This document shows positions 8,864-15,761 of a stretch of 32,078 nucleotides of DNA, piece by piece. A program made the position numbers and the translations under genes. The first letter of the stretch is position 1; every line of letters begins with the position of its first letter. Below the pieces are notes generated by a model. It saw only the letters and a program-made list of their open reading frames with translations. It made no database searches and was not told where the DNA came from. Origin of the DNA: an uncultured Caulobacter sp. (GTDB lineage Bacteria > Pseudomonadota > Alphaproteobacteria > Caulobacterales > Caulobacteraceae); NCBI RefSeq assembly GCF_947036865.1, contig NZ_CAMQSF010000038.1, positions 1 through 32,078 of the forward strand, written 5' to 3'.

Positions 8864-10594
8864 GTGAAAGCATTGGTCGACAAGTTGCGGGGCTGGCCGC
8901 TGGCGGTCCTGGTGATCTCGCTCGCCACGGCGGTGCTGCTGCACAAGCCGCTCGTCCAGGGGACGGGCTGGAGCCACAGCTACTTCTTCAACGCCTCGTG
9001 GGTGCTGGGCTTCAACGACGCCCTGCAGCGGGGCGAGTTTCCGCCGCGCTGGCTGCACGACGGCTTCAACGGCCTGGGAGCCCCGTCCTTCTACTACTAT
9101 CCGCCGCTCGCCTTCTACGTCACCGCGCTGGTGCGCGGCGTCGCGGGTCCGGGCATGGACCATTCGCATCTGATGGCCTGGGGCGCCTATCTGACCACGG
9201 CGGCCTCGGGCCTGGCCATGTTCGCCTGGCTTCGCGACAAGGCGGGCGCCGGGTGGGCGCTGGCCGGGGCGCTGGCCTATGTCTTCGCGCCCTATCACCA
9301 GATCGACGACTTCGTGCGCGGCGCGATGGGCGAGACCACCGCCTACGCCGCCGTGCCCCTGGTCATGCTCACCCTGGAGCGCACGGCCCGCTCGCGCCGC
9401 TGGATCCCCGGCCTGGGCTTCGCCTTCGCCGCCCTGATCCTGTCCCACCTGGTCATCGCCATGCTGGTCAGCGTCAGCGTCCTCTCGATCTACGCCGCCT
9501 GGCTGGTCCTGACGGCGCCGAAGGCCGAGCGGGCGGCGGTCGTGCTCCGTTGCGGCGCCGGCGCCCTGTTGGGGGTGGCGATGGCGGCCAGCTATCTGGG
9601 TCCCGCGACGCTGATGCAGTCCTACGCCTCCCTGCAGTGGATGTGGAACGCGGGCGCCTACGACCCCTACAACTGGGCGCTGCTGCGGCCGGATCTGTGG
9701 CCGTTCCGGCCGTTCTCGGTCTCGATGGCCTGGCTGGGCTGGGGCACGGGGGCCCTGGGCCTGGCGGCCGTCCTGGCCGCGGTCGGCAGGACCCTGCCCG
9801 CCAAGCTCGCCGAGGCGGCCCTGTGGGGCGGGATCACCCTGTTCGGCCTTCTGCTCTACGCCCTGCCCTGGGTGTGGCACGGCCCGACCGGCCTGCTGCT
9901 GGGCAAGGCCCAGTTCGCCTATCGCATCCTGCTGGGGATGGAGTTCGCCGCCGTCACCGGCGTGGTCCTGGCCGCCGCCGGCGGTCGCTGGGTCCGGCTG
10001 CTGGTGCTGGTTCCCCTGTGCCTGATCCCCCTGAAGCACGGCTACGACATCAACGCCGGCGACATACGGATGCACCTGGTGCAGAACGGCGACCTCAGCG
10101 ACGAGATCCGGGGCATGATCGCCGCGCGCCGCACGCCTCAGGAGCATCTGCCCCAGGGCGTCGACATCGCCTCGCCGCGCTTCGCCGATCCCAGCTTGAT
10201 GAGCGGGTTCTCGGACGTGCCGATGGCCGCGGCCAAGGACCCCGGAGCCCAGATCACCAAGACCGGGGTCATGCCCGACGGCACCGTCGTGGTGATCATG
10301 CGCGCGGCGCGGCCGACCCTGGTGGTGCTGCACCGCTTCTACTATCCGACCTGGCACGCCTATCGCGTCCAGCCCGGTCGCGATCCCGAGGTCGCGGTCG
10401 AGGCCTCCGGCGGCGAGCGCCTGCTGGCGTTCCGCGCCGACGCGGGGGTCAACACCTACCGGATCCGGATCGAGCGCTCGCCGCTGGAAAAGGTCTGCGA
10501 CACCCTGTCGCTGCTGGCCATCCTGGTCGGATTGGCGCTTTTGGCGCCGAGCCTGATGGAAGGACTTAAAAAATTTCGCAAAGCCGCTATATAG
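8864..10594 (+). CDS. PTPS-related multi-pass membrane protein (GT-C-like)
   Basis: Integral membrane protein of about 576 aa resembling the family named '6-pyruvoyl-tetrahydropterin synthase-related', which looks like GT-C glycosyltransferases and has no established reaction. Roughly ten hydrophobic spans are visible. Conserved-looking soluble parts are the first loop (GFNGLGAPSFYYYPPLAFYV), the pair APYHQIDDFVRGAMGET, and a C-terminal periplasmic-type region with VVLHRFYYPTWHAY, a motif seen in YfhO/GT-C proteins. The start is uncertain: GTG at 8864 (or 8858) follows a G-rich stretch and begins just before the first membrane span; a TTG at 8774 would add 30 non-hydrophobic residues. It lies between the two polyamine genes but is cut off from the decarboxylase by a terminator. 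A role in transferring a lipid-linked sugar is only a guess. Confidence 0.78.
   Translation: MKALVDKLRGWPLAVLVISLATAVLLHKPLVQGTGWSHSYFFNASWVLGFNDALQRGEFPPRWLHDGFNGLGAPSFYYYPPLAFYVTALVRGVAGPGMDHSHLMAWGAYLTTAASGLAMFAWLRDKAGAGWALAGALAYVFAPYHQIDDFVRGAMGETTAYAAVPLVMLTLERTARSRRWIPGLGFAFAALILSHLVIAMLVSVSVLSIYAAWLVLTAPKAERAAVVLRCGAGALLGVAMAASYLGPATLMQSYASLQWMWNAGAYDPYNWALLRPDLWPFRPFSVSMAWLGWGTGALGLAAVLAAVGRTLPAKLAEAALWGGITLFGLLLYALPWVWHGPTGLLLGKAQFAYRILLGMEFAAVTGVVLAAAGGRWVRLLVLVPLCLIPLKHGYDINAGDIRMHLVQNGDLSDEIRGMIAARRTPQEHLPQGVDIASPRFADPSLMSGFSDVPMAAAKDPGAQITKTGVMPDGTVVVIMRAARPTLVVLHRFYYPTWHAYRVQPGRDPEVAVEASGGERLLAFRADAGVNTYRIRIERSPLEKVCDTLSLLAILVGLALLAPSLMEGLKKFRKAAI
10586..10593 (+). promoter_or_regulatory. 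Possible -10 element upstream of the DHS-like gene
   Basis: GCTATATA overlaps the stop codon of the preceding gene, in a locally AT-rich stretch, and resembles the GCTANAWC type of -10 box reported for Caulobacter housekeeping promoters. No convincing -35 box was found, so this is weak. Confidence 0.25.
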
Positions 10595-10687
10595 CCGCCC
10601 TCATTCGAAACACCCCCTCGCCGGTCGCTCCGTCCCGGCGGTCCTAGCGGGTCACGACGGGCGCTCACACTCAGAGGATTCTCTGTC

Positions 10688-11737
10688 ATGAACGCTCCCG
10701 TTCCGAACACCAAGGCCGAGCTGCTCCAGAAGACCGTCGAGCACGTCGACATCACGTCCTACGACGCCCGCCCGATCATCGACTCGATGCGCAAGATGTC
10801 GTTCAGCTCGCGCGACACCGCCCGCGCGGCCGACATCTTCAACATGGCCCTGGCCGACAAGGGCTGCTCGACCTGGCTGATCCTGGCCGGCTCGACCTCG
10901 GCCGGCGGCTGCATGCACGTGTACCGCGACATGGTGAAGAACGGCATGATCGACGCCGTGGTCGCCACCGGCGCCAGCATCGTCGACATGGACTTCTTCG
11001 AGGCCCTCGGCTTCAAGCACTACCAGGCCGCCGGCCCGGTCGACGACAACGTCCTGCGCGACAACTATATCGACCGCATCTACGACACCTATATCGACGA
11101 AGAAGAGCTGCAGGCCTGCGACCACACGATCCTCGAGATCGCCAACCGCCTGGAGCCGCGCGGCTATTCCTCGCGCGAGTTCATCTGGGAGATGGGCAAG
11201 TGGCTGTCGGAAGGCAACGCCAAGAAGCAAGGCTCGCTGATCCAGACGGCCTATGAGGAAGGCGTGCCGATCTTCTGCCCGGCCTTCGTCGACAGCTCGG
11301 CCGGCTTCGGTCTCGTCAAGCACCAGAAGGAACGGGCCGCCGCCAAGCAGCCCTACCTGATGATCGACGCCGTGGCCGACTTCCGCGAACTGACCGACAT
11401 CAAGATCGCGGCCGGCACCACGGGCCTGTTCATGGTCGGCGGCGGCGTGCCGAAGAACTTCGCCCAGGACACCGTCGTCTGCGCCGAAATCCTCGGCGTC
11501 GAGGCCGACATGCACAAGTACGCCATCCAGATCACGGTGGCCGACGTGCGCGACGGCGCCTGCTCGTCGTCGACGCTGAAGGAAGCCGCCTCGTGGGGCA
11601 AGGTCTCGACCACCTACGAGCAGATGGTGTTCGCCGAGGCCACCACGGTGGTGCCGCTGATCGCCTCGGACGCCTACTGGCGCAAGGCCTGGGAAGGCCG
11701 CGAGAAGCCGCGCTGGAACAAGCTGTTCGGCAAGTAA
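10688..11737 (+). CDS. Deoxyhypusine synthase-like protein, probable homospermidine synthase
   Basis: Cytoplasmic NAD-dependent enzyme of the deoxyhypusine synthase family (349 aa). Bacteria lack hypusine, and bacterial members are thought to transfer an aminobutyl group to a free polyamine, giving homospermidine. Lys305 in the motif SWGK matches the Lys that forms the covalent intermediate (human Lys329), and Asp289, Glu299 and Trp303 are also kept. Three positions that contact spermidine in the human enzyme differ: Asp243 becomes Phe207 (VDSSAGF), His288 becomes Asn257 (GGGVPKNF), and Asp316 becomes Cys292 (DGACSSS), by hand alignment. The ATG has AGAGGA upstream at good spacing. A strong terminator follows. 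The decarboxylase at 7444 would supply putrescine. The family is certain; the substrate is inferred. Confidence 0.92.
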   Translation: MNAPVPNTKAELLQKTVEHVDITSYDARPIIDSMRKMSFSSRDTARAADIFNMALADKGCSTWLILAGSTSAGGCMHVYRDMVKNGMIDAVVATGASIVDMDFFEALGFKHYQAAGPVDDNVLRDNYIDRIYDTYIDEEELQACDHTILEIANRLEPRGYSSREFIWEMGKWLSEGNAKKQGSLIQTAYEEGVPIFCPAFVDSSAGFGLVKHQKERAAAKQPYLMIDAVADFRELTDIKIAAGTTGLFMVGGGVPKNFAQDTVVCAEILGVEADMHKYAIQITVADVRDGACSSSTLKEAASWGKVSTTYEQMVFAEATTVVPLIASDAYWRKAWEGREKPRWNKLFGK

Positions 11738-11763
11738 GCTTGATAGCGTCCCACTGAAGAGTC

Positions 11764-11798
11764 AGGGTCCCCGGACAGCTTGTTCGGGGACCCTTTTT
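11764..11798 (+). terminator. Rho-independent terminator after the DHS-like gene
   Basis: A 14-bp stem (11764-11777 with 11781-11794, one G-U pair) around the loop GCT, followed by a T tract (11794-11798). The hairpin sits 27 nt after the stop codon of the DHS-like gene and ends 1 nt before the ATG of the next gene. Confidence 0.92.
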
Positions 11799-11799
11799 C

Positions 11800-12588
11800 A
11801 TGCGCGTCGTTCCGCTCGCCGCCCTCGCGGCCCTGCTCTGCGCCGGCTCGGCCCTGGCCCAGCCCAGCCCGGTTCCGCCGCGACCCCAGCAGGGCTATCT
11901 GCCCGGCGGAACGCTGGACACCTTGAAGATCCTGCCGCCCGCGCCCCAGCCGGGCTCGCCGCAAGCCGAGGCCGACCGCAAGATGTTCCTGGCCACCCGC
12001 GCCTGGAAGGATACGCCGCGCTGGGCTCTGGCGATCAACGACGTCGACGAGAAGGCCATCCTGACCGACTTCCAGTGCGCGCTGGGCTTCACGCCGTCGC
12101 TGACCAAGACGCCGCGCATGGCCGGCATGCTGCTGCGCCTGCGCTTCGACGTGGGCGCGGCGGTCAACGGGCCCAAGGACTACTACAAGCGCCCCCGCCC
12201 CTATCTGGTCGACGAGGGGCCGATCTGCGTCGACAAGACCGACGGCCTCGCCAAGAGCCCCGACTATCCCTCCGGCCATTCGACATGGGGCTACGCGGTC
12301 GGGCTGGCGCTGGCGCAGGCCGATCCCGAGCACGCCACGGCGATCCTGGCCCGCGCCCGAGCGTTCGGCGAAAGCCGCGCGGTCTGCGGCGTGCACAATG
12401 TCAGCTCGGTCCAGGCCGGCCAACTGAACGCCTCGGCCCTGATGGCGGCGGTCAGCGGGACCAGCCTGTTCCAGTCGGACCTGGCCGGGATCCGCAAGGA
12501 GATCGCCGACAACCGCAAGGCCGGCCCCGCCCCGGACGCCGCCAAGTGCGCCGCCGAGGCCGAGCTGATCGCCAAGCCTCTGCTCTAG
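11800..12588 (+). CDS. Secreted class A (PhoN-like) acid phosphatase, PAP2 superfamily
   Basis: Non-specific acid phosphatase of the PAP2/bacterial class A type, 262 aa, probably periplasmic: residues 1-20 (MRVVPLAALAALLCAGSALA) form a signal peptide. The signature KX6RP - PSGH - SRX5HX3D is present as Lys126...Arg132-Pro133, PSGH 157-160, and Ser192-Arg193...His199. The last Asp, which orients the catalytic His in the family, is replaced by Ser203 (HNVSS). The nucleophile His199 and the phosphate-binding residues are kept, so activity is plausible but may be altered. The ATG lies 1 nt after the upstream terminator's T tract and has no Shine-Dalgarno; no better in-frame start precedes the signal peptide. 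A phosphate-scavenging role fits the family. Confidence 0.9.
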   Translation: MRVVPLAALAALLCAGSALAQPSPVPPRPQQGYLPGGTLDTLKILPPAPQPGSPQAEADRKMFLATRAWKDTPRWALAINDVDEKAILTDFQCALGFTPSLTKTPRMAGMLLRLRFDVGAAVNGPKDYYKRPRPYLVDEGPICVDKTDGLAKSPDYPSGHSTWGYAVGLALAQADPEHATAILARARAFGESRAVCGVHNVSSVQAGQLNASALMAAVSGTSLFQSDLAGIRKEIADNRKAGPAPDAAKCAAEAELIAKPLL

Positions 12589-12607
12589 GTTTCGCCCCTT
12601 AGCTTGC

Positions 12608-12623
12608 GCGCGAGCGCTCGCGC
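12608..12623. repeat. 16-bp perfect palindrome before the Fur-family gene
   Basis: GCGCGAGCGCTCGCGC is a perfect palindrome 15 nt upstream of the regulator's ATG and 19 nt after the phosphatase stop. It could be an operator or a small hairpin. It is not AT-rich like known Zur or Fur boxes. Confidence 0.4.
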
Positions 12624-12638
12624 CTCTACGTCTTGGCC

Positions 12639-13124
12639 ATGGCCCACGCTTCCGCCTGCGGACACGACCACTCCCATAACGGCGTCGCCGGCCCGGCCCT
12701 GGCGGCCGAGCTGGACGCCGCCGAGGCCCGCTGCGTCGCCGCCGATCAGCGCCTGACCGCCCCGCGCCGGCGCGTGCTCGAGTTGCTGCTGGAGGCCGGC
12801 CAGCCGGTGAAGGCCTACGACCTGATCTCGAGCTTCGGGGGCGAGGGTCCGCCGGCCAAGCCGCCGACCGTCTATCGCGCCCTCGACTTCCTGGAGAAGC
12901 AGGGCTTCGCCCACCGGATCGAGAGCCTCAACGCCTATGTCGCCTGCCGCCGGGAGGCCGACGGCCACGCCGCGGCGTTCCTGATCTGCGACTGCTGTGG
13001 CGCGACCCGCGAGATCGAGCCCAAGGCCAGCGCCGAGATCGTCGCCGCCGGCGCCGCCGCCGGCTACGCCCTGACCGGCGTGACGATCGAGGCCCATGGC
13101 CTCTGCGCCGATTGCCGAAGCTGA
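12639..13124 (+). CDS. zur: Fur-family regulator, Zur-like zinc uptake repressor
   Basis: Metal-dependent transcriptional repressor of 161 aa. A winged-helix DNA-binding half (about residues 35-100, with RLTAPRRRVLELLLEAGQPVKAYDLI and KPPTVYRALDFLEKQGFAHRIE) is followed by a dimerisation and metal half. Structural Zn ligands are Cys117/Cys120 (ICDCCGA) and Cys156/Cys159 (LCADC). Cys103 in VACRR with His110 matches the Cys-containing regulatory site of Zur rather than Fur, which lacks that Cys. The N-terminus is His-rich (CGHDHSH), a possible extra metal-binding tail. ATG 12639 is used; an in-frame TTG lies two codons upstream. No znuABC genes are adjacent. Zur is the best subtype, with some doubt. 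Confidence 0.85.
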   Translation: MAHASACGHDHSHNGVAGPALAAELDAAEARCVAADQRLTAPRRRVLELLLEAGQPVKAYDLISSFGGEGPPAKPPTVYRALDFLEKQGFAHRIESLNAYVACRREADGHAAAFLICDCCGATREIEPKASAEIVAAGAAAGYALTGVTIEAHGLCADCRS

Positions 13125-13139
13125 TCTCCAGAGTCCGTT

Positions 13140-13230
13140 TTCCCCGCGAAAGTGGGGATCCAAGCGGCGCGAGACGCCTAGCCTCGGCGCGAAACTCCAC
13201 TTCGGCTTGGATCCCCGCTTTCGCGGGGAA
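13140..13230. repeat. Large inverted repeat (REP-like), 26-bp arms
   Basis: The left arm (13140-13165, beginning TTCCCCGCGAAAGTGG) and right arm (13205-13230) are reverse complements except for one position that can form G-U. They enclose a 39-nt spacer. The element sits between the Zur-like gene and the thioesterase gene. It looks like a dispersed palindromic repeat and could also end transcription of the regulator or protect its mRNA. Confidence 0.85.
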
Positions 13231-13277
13231 GATCGGTTGAGGTATTGGCGTTCTCGGAGCCAAGATCGGGACAAAGC

Positions 13278-14225
13278 ATGACGACCATGGATCCGCTGCC
13301 CGGCGTCGAGATCTGGCGCGGCGGCGTCAACACCTGGGACTGCGACGAGATGGGGCACATGAACGTGCGCCACTATGTCGTGCGCGCCCAGGAAGGCCTG
13401 GTCGGCCTGGCCGCGGAACTGGACCTGCCGCACGCATTCTCGCCGCACGCCAACGCCACCCTGCTGGTCAAGGAGCACCACATCCGCTTCCTGCGCGAGG
13501 CCCACGCCGGCGCGCCGCTGACCATGCTGGGCGGGGTGATCGAGATGGGCGAGACCGAGGCTCGCCTGCTGCAGCTCTTGATCCATCCCGCCTCGGGCGA
13601 GCTGGCCGCCACGTTCCAGACCACGGTGGTCCACGCCACCCCGCGCGAGGGCCAGCCCTTCCCCTGGCCCAAGGTCGCTCGCGACCGCGCCGAGGCCTTG
13701 AAGGTCGAGGTTCCCGAGAAGGCGCGGGCGCGTAGCCTGGACCTCTCGCCGTTCACCCCCACCGCCAGCCTGGCCCGCGCCGAGGCCCTGGGCCTGACCC
13801 GCATCGGCCTGGGCGGCCTGCTGCCGTCCGATTGCGACGTATACGGACGAATGCGCGCCGAGCAGTTCATCGGCCGGGTCTCGGACGGCATCGGCGCCTT
13901 CATCCACCCGTTCCGCGACGTGGTGGTCCAGCACGCCGAGCACAAGCCGGCCCGCACCGGCGGCGCGGTGCTGGAGTACCGCATCGCCTACCTGGCCTGG
14001 CCGCGCGCCGGGGATCGGGTGGAGATCCGCTCGGGCCTGATCGGCACCGACGCCCGGACCATGCGCGTGGCGCACTGGATGCTCGACCCGGCCACGGGCG
14101 AACCGTGGGGAACCTCCGAGGCGGTGGCCATCACCTTCGACCTCGACGCCCGCAAGGTCGTGCCGGTGTCCGACGCGGCGCGAGCGGCGCTGGCGGCGAA
14201 CGAGGTGGCGGGGCTGGGGCTGTAG
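13278..14225 (+). CDS. Acyl-CoA thioesterase, tandem hotdog domains
   Basis: Predicted cytoplasmic thioester hydrolase of 315 aa with two hotdog folds. The first (about residues 10-145) carries the 4-hydroxybenzoyl-CoA/YbgC-type motif WDCDEMGHMNVRHY, in which Asp, Gly-His-Met-Asn and Tyr match the active-site helix region. The second (about 170-300) has the related but degenerate SDCDVYGRMRAEQF, where GHMN has become GRMR, so it is probably structural. ATG 13278 is chosen; the 11 upstream in-frame codons fall right after the inverted repeat and look non-coding. It is flanked by palindromic repeats on both sides and is probably a single-gene unit. The acyl-CoA substrate is unknown. Confidence 0.85.
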   Translation: MTTMDPLPGVEIWRGGVNTWDCDEMGHMNVRHYVVRAQEGLVGLAAELDLPHAFSPHANATLLVKEHHIRFLREAHAGAPLTMLGGVIEMGETEARLLQLLIHPASGELAATFQTTVVHATPREGQPFPWPKVARDRAEALKVEVPEKARARSLDLSPFTPTASLARAEALGLTRIGLGGLLPSDCDVYGRMRAEQFIGRVSDGIGAFIHPFRDVVVQHAEHKPARTGGAVLEYRIAYLAWPRAGDRVEIRSGLIGTDARTMRVAHWMLDPATGEPWGTSEAVAITFDLDARKVVPVSDAARAALAANEVAGLGL

Positions 14226-14234
14226 GCGGCCCGC

Positions 14235-14316
14235 CCTCGCCCTCCGACAAGCTCAGGGTGAGGGCTGCTTCCGGCGCTTGGGGGAAACCTCACCCTGAGC
14301 CTGTCGAAGGGCGAGG
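14235..14316. repeat. Inverted repeat, TCGACAAGCTCAGGGTGAGG family, copy 1
   Basis: 29-nt arms 14235-14263 and 14288-14316 are reverse complements with two mismatches and a 24-nt spacer. The core matches the second copy at 24481-24556. It lies between the convergent thioesterase and alpha/beta hydrolase genes, 9 nt after the first and 11 nt before the stop of the second, and probably works as a bidirectional end-of-transcript hairpin. Confidence 0.85.
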
Positions 14317-14327
14317 TTTCCAGGCCC

Positions 14328-15215
14328 TCAGGCCGTCGCCATCTCGAACAGGGCGTCGCGGACCAGGTCCGGGCGCTCCATCGGCAGGAAGTGGGTCGTC
14401 CCCGCGACCGTCTCGATCCGCACGTCGCGGCCGCGCCCAAAGCCCTGGCCCGCGTGGCAGGTGGAGTGCTTCTCGGCCTTGAGGATCCGCACCGGCGCCG
14501 CCACCTGACGCGCGGCGCGCCAGGGATCGTGCGCCTGGGCCGCGTAGTTCGAGGCCTCCCACGCCGGGGCGCAGGCCAGTTCGACCTTGCCGTCCTGGCG
14601 CTGGACGAAGCCGCCGGCGACATAGTCGGCCAGCATGGTCTCGGGCCAGGTCTTGAAGGCGCCGCGGCCCTTGTAGCCGGCGAACACCTGCTCGCGGTCG
14701 TCGAACACGGCGCGGCGGCGCAGGGCCGACTGGACCAGCGGCATCTTCTTCCACAGCCGGCCCGAGGTCCAAGGGGCCTTGGCGTAGAGCGTGGCCAGCC
14801 AGGGCATGATCACGGGGTCGAGCAGCACGAGGCCCTTGACCCGCGCGGGGCGCTCGGCGGCGGCCAGCAGGCTGACCGTGCCGCCCATCGAGTGGCCGGC
14901 CAGCACCACCGGCGGGCCGTCCAGCGCGTCGAGCAGGTTGACGAGGTCGTCGCGCAGGTCGCGCCAGGAGCGGCGTCCCTCCGGCTCGGCGGGCAGGCGC
15001 GTGCCGCCGTGGCCGCGCTGGTCGATGGCCAGCACCCGCAGCCCCGCCGCCAGCGGCGAGAGCAGCACGCGATAGGTCTGGGCGTTGAAGCCGTTGGCGT
15101 GGACGAAGACGATGTCGATCGGCCGATCGGGCGGTCCGAACTCCAGAGCGGCGATCTCTCCGCCCGCGACCGGCACGGCGCGCTTGCGGGGTTCGCGAAA
15201 GACGGCCGCGTCCAT
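14328..15215 (-). CDS. Alpha/beta hydrolase
   Basis: Serine hydrolase of the alpha/beta fold, 295 aa, no signal peptide, so cytoplasmic. The nucleophile elbow is GHSMGG (Ser109). The oxyanion loop is VFVHANGFNAQTY (about residues 37-49), followed by the strand-turn LAIDQRGHGGT, and the catalytic His is in GTTHFLP near the C-terminus. The acid residue is less obvious, probably in LKAEKHS. The substrate is unknown; similar proteins act on esters, lactones or epoxides. The start ATG (15213-15215) has AGGAG 9 nt upstream; the frame extends further but the extension is Arg-rich and overlaps the divergent DUF488 gene. Transcribed divergently from that gene across 88 nt. Confidence 0.88.
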   Translation of the reverse strand: MDAAVFREPRKRAVPVAGGEIAALEFGPPDRPIDIVFVHANGFNAQTYRVLLSPLAAGLRVLAIDQRGHGGTRLPAEPEGRRSWRDLRDDLVNLLDALDGPPVVLAGHSMGGTVSLLAAAERPARVKGLVLLDPVIMPWLATLYAKAPWTSGRLWKKMPLVQSALRRRAVFDDREQVFAGYKGRGAFKTWPETMLADYVAGGFVQRQDGKVELACAPAWEASNYAAQAHDPWRAARQVAAPVRILKAEKHSTCHAGQGFGRGRDVRIETVAGTTHFLPMERPDLVRDALFEMATA

Positions 15216-15303
15216 GGGCGTGGCTCCTTGAGGGCGTTCACGGGTTAAGGTAGGCGCGCGCGGCCGCCGCGTCCATGCGGCCGCCCCTCGGGAAGGAGAT
15301 CGG

Positions 15304-15738
15304 ATGAAGACGCTCGCCACGATCGGCTACGAGACCGACACCCAAGGCGGCCTGATCGCCCGCCTGAAGGCCGCCGAGGTCGAGCTGGTCGTCGACGTGC
15401 GGGCGGTGGCCAGCTCACGCAAGGCCGGCTTTTCCAAGACCCTGCTGGGGAACAGCCTGAACGCCGAGGGCATCGACTACCTGCACCTGCGGGCGCTGGG
15501 CACGCCCAAGCCCGGACGCGAGGCGGCCCGCGCCGGCCGGATCGACGAGATGCGGGCCATCTTCGACGCCCATCTGGAGGAACCGGCCGCCCAGCTGGCC
15601 CTGGCCCAGGCGACCGACCTGGCCAAGACCCGTCGGATCGCCCTGCTCTGCTACGAGGACGACGCCAACTGCTGCCACCGCCAGATCGTGGCGGCGCGGA
15701 TCCGCGCGACCCTGAAGTGCGAGGTGGTGGACTTGTAG
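15304..15738 (+). CDS. DUF488 family protein
   Basis: Small protein (144 aa) of the DUF488 family, biochemically uncharacterised. Recognisable segments are the opening TIGYETDTQGGLIARLKAAE, the VVDVRAVASSRKAGFSK strand-loop, and the C-terminal LLCYEDDANCCHR with conserved Cys, Glu and His-Arg. These resemble an active or metal site, but no reaction is known to me. No signal or membrane segment, so cytoplasmic. The ATG has the strong ribosome-binding site GGAAGGAGA. It ends 23 nt from the convergent SH3-domain gene, with a small GC hairpin between them (15740-15760). Confidence 0.85.
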   Translation: MKTLATIGYETDTQGGLIARLKAAEVELVVDVRAVASSRKAGFSKTLLGNSLNAEGIDYLHLRALGTPKPGREAARAGRIDEMRAIFDAHLEEPAAQLALAQATDLAKTRRIALLCYEDDANCCHRQIVAARIRATLKCEVVDL

Positions 15739-15739
15739 C

Positions 15740-15760
15740 GGCGGGGGAGTCGTCCCCGCC
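15740..15760. terminator. Possible bidirectional hairpin between convergent genes
   Basis: The 23-nt gap between the DUF488 and SH3-protein stop codons is almost entirely a GC stem (GGCGGGG... with TCCCCGCC, one bulge, loop GTCG). There is no T tract on either side, so terminator function is uncertain. Confidence 0.4.
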
Positions 15761-15761
15761 C

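Noticed and set aside
8837..10357. Long minus-strand frame opposite the PTPS-related gene
   Set aside because: Low-complexity Gln/Gly/Arg/His composition and no motif; the opposite strand encodes an evident membrane protein.
13140..13230. Transposon ends or an insertion sequence
   Set aside because: The 39-nt spacer cannot encode a transposase and no flanking target duplication is visible; a REP-like element fits better.
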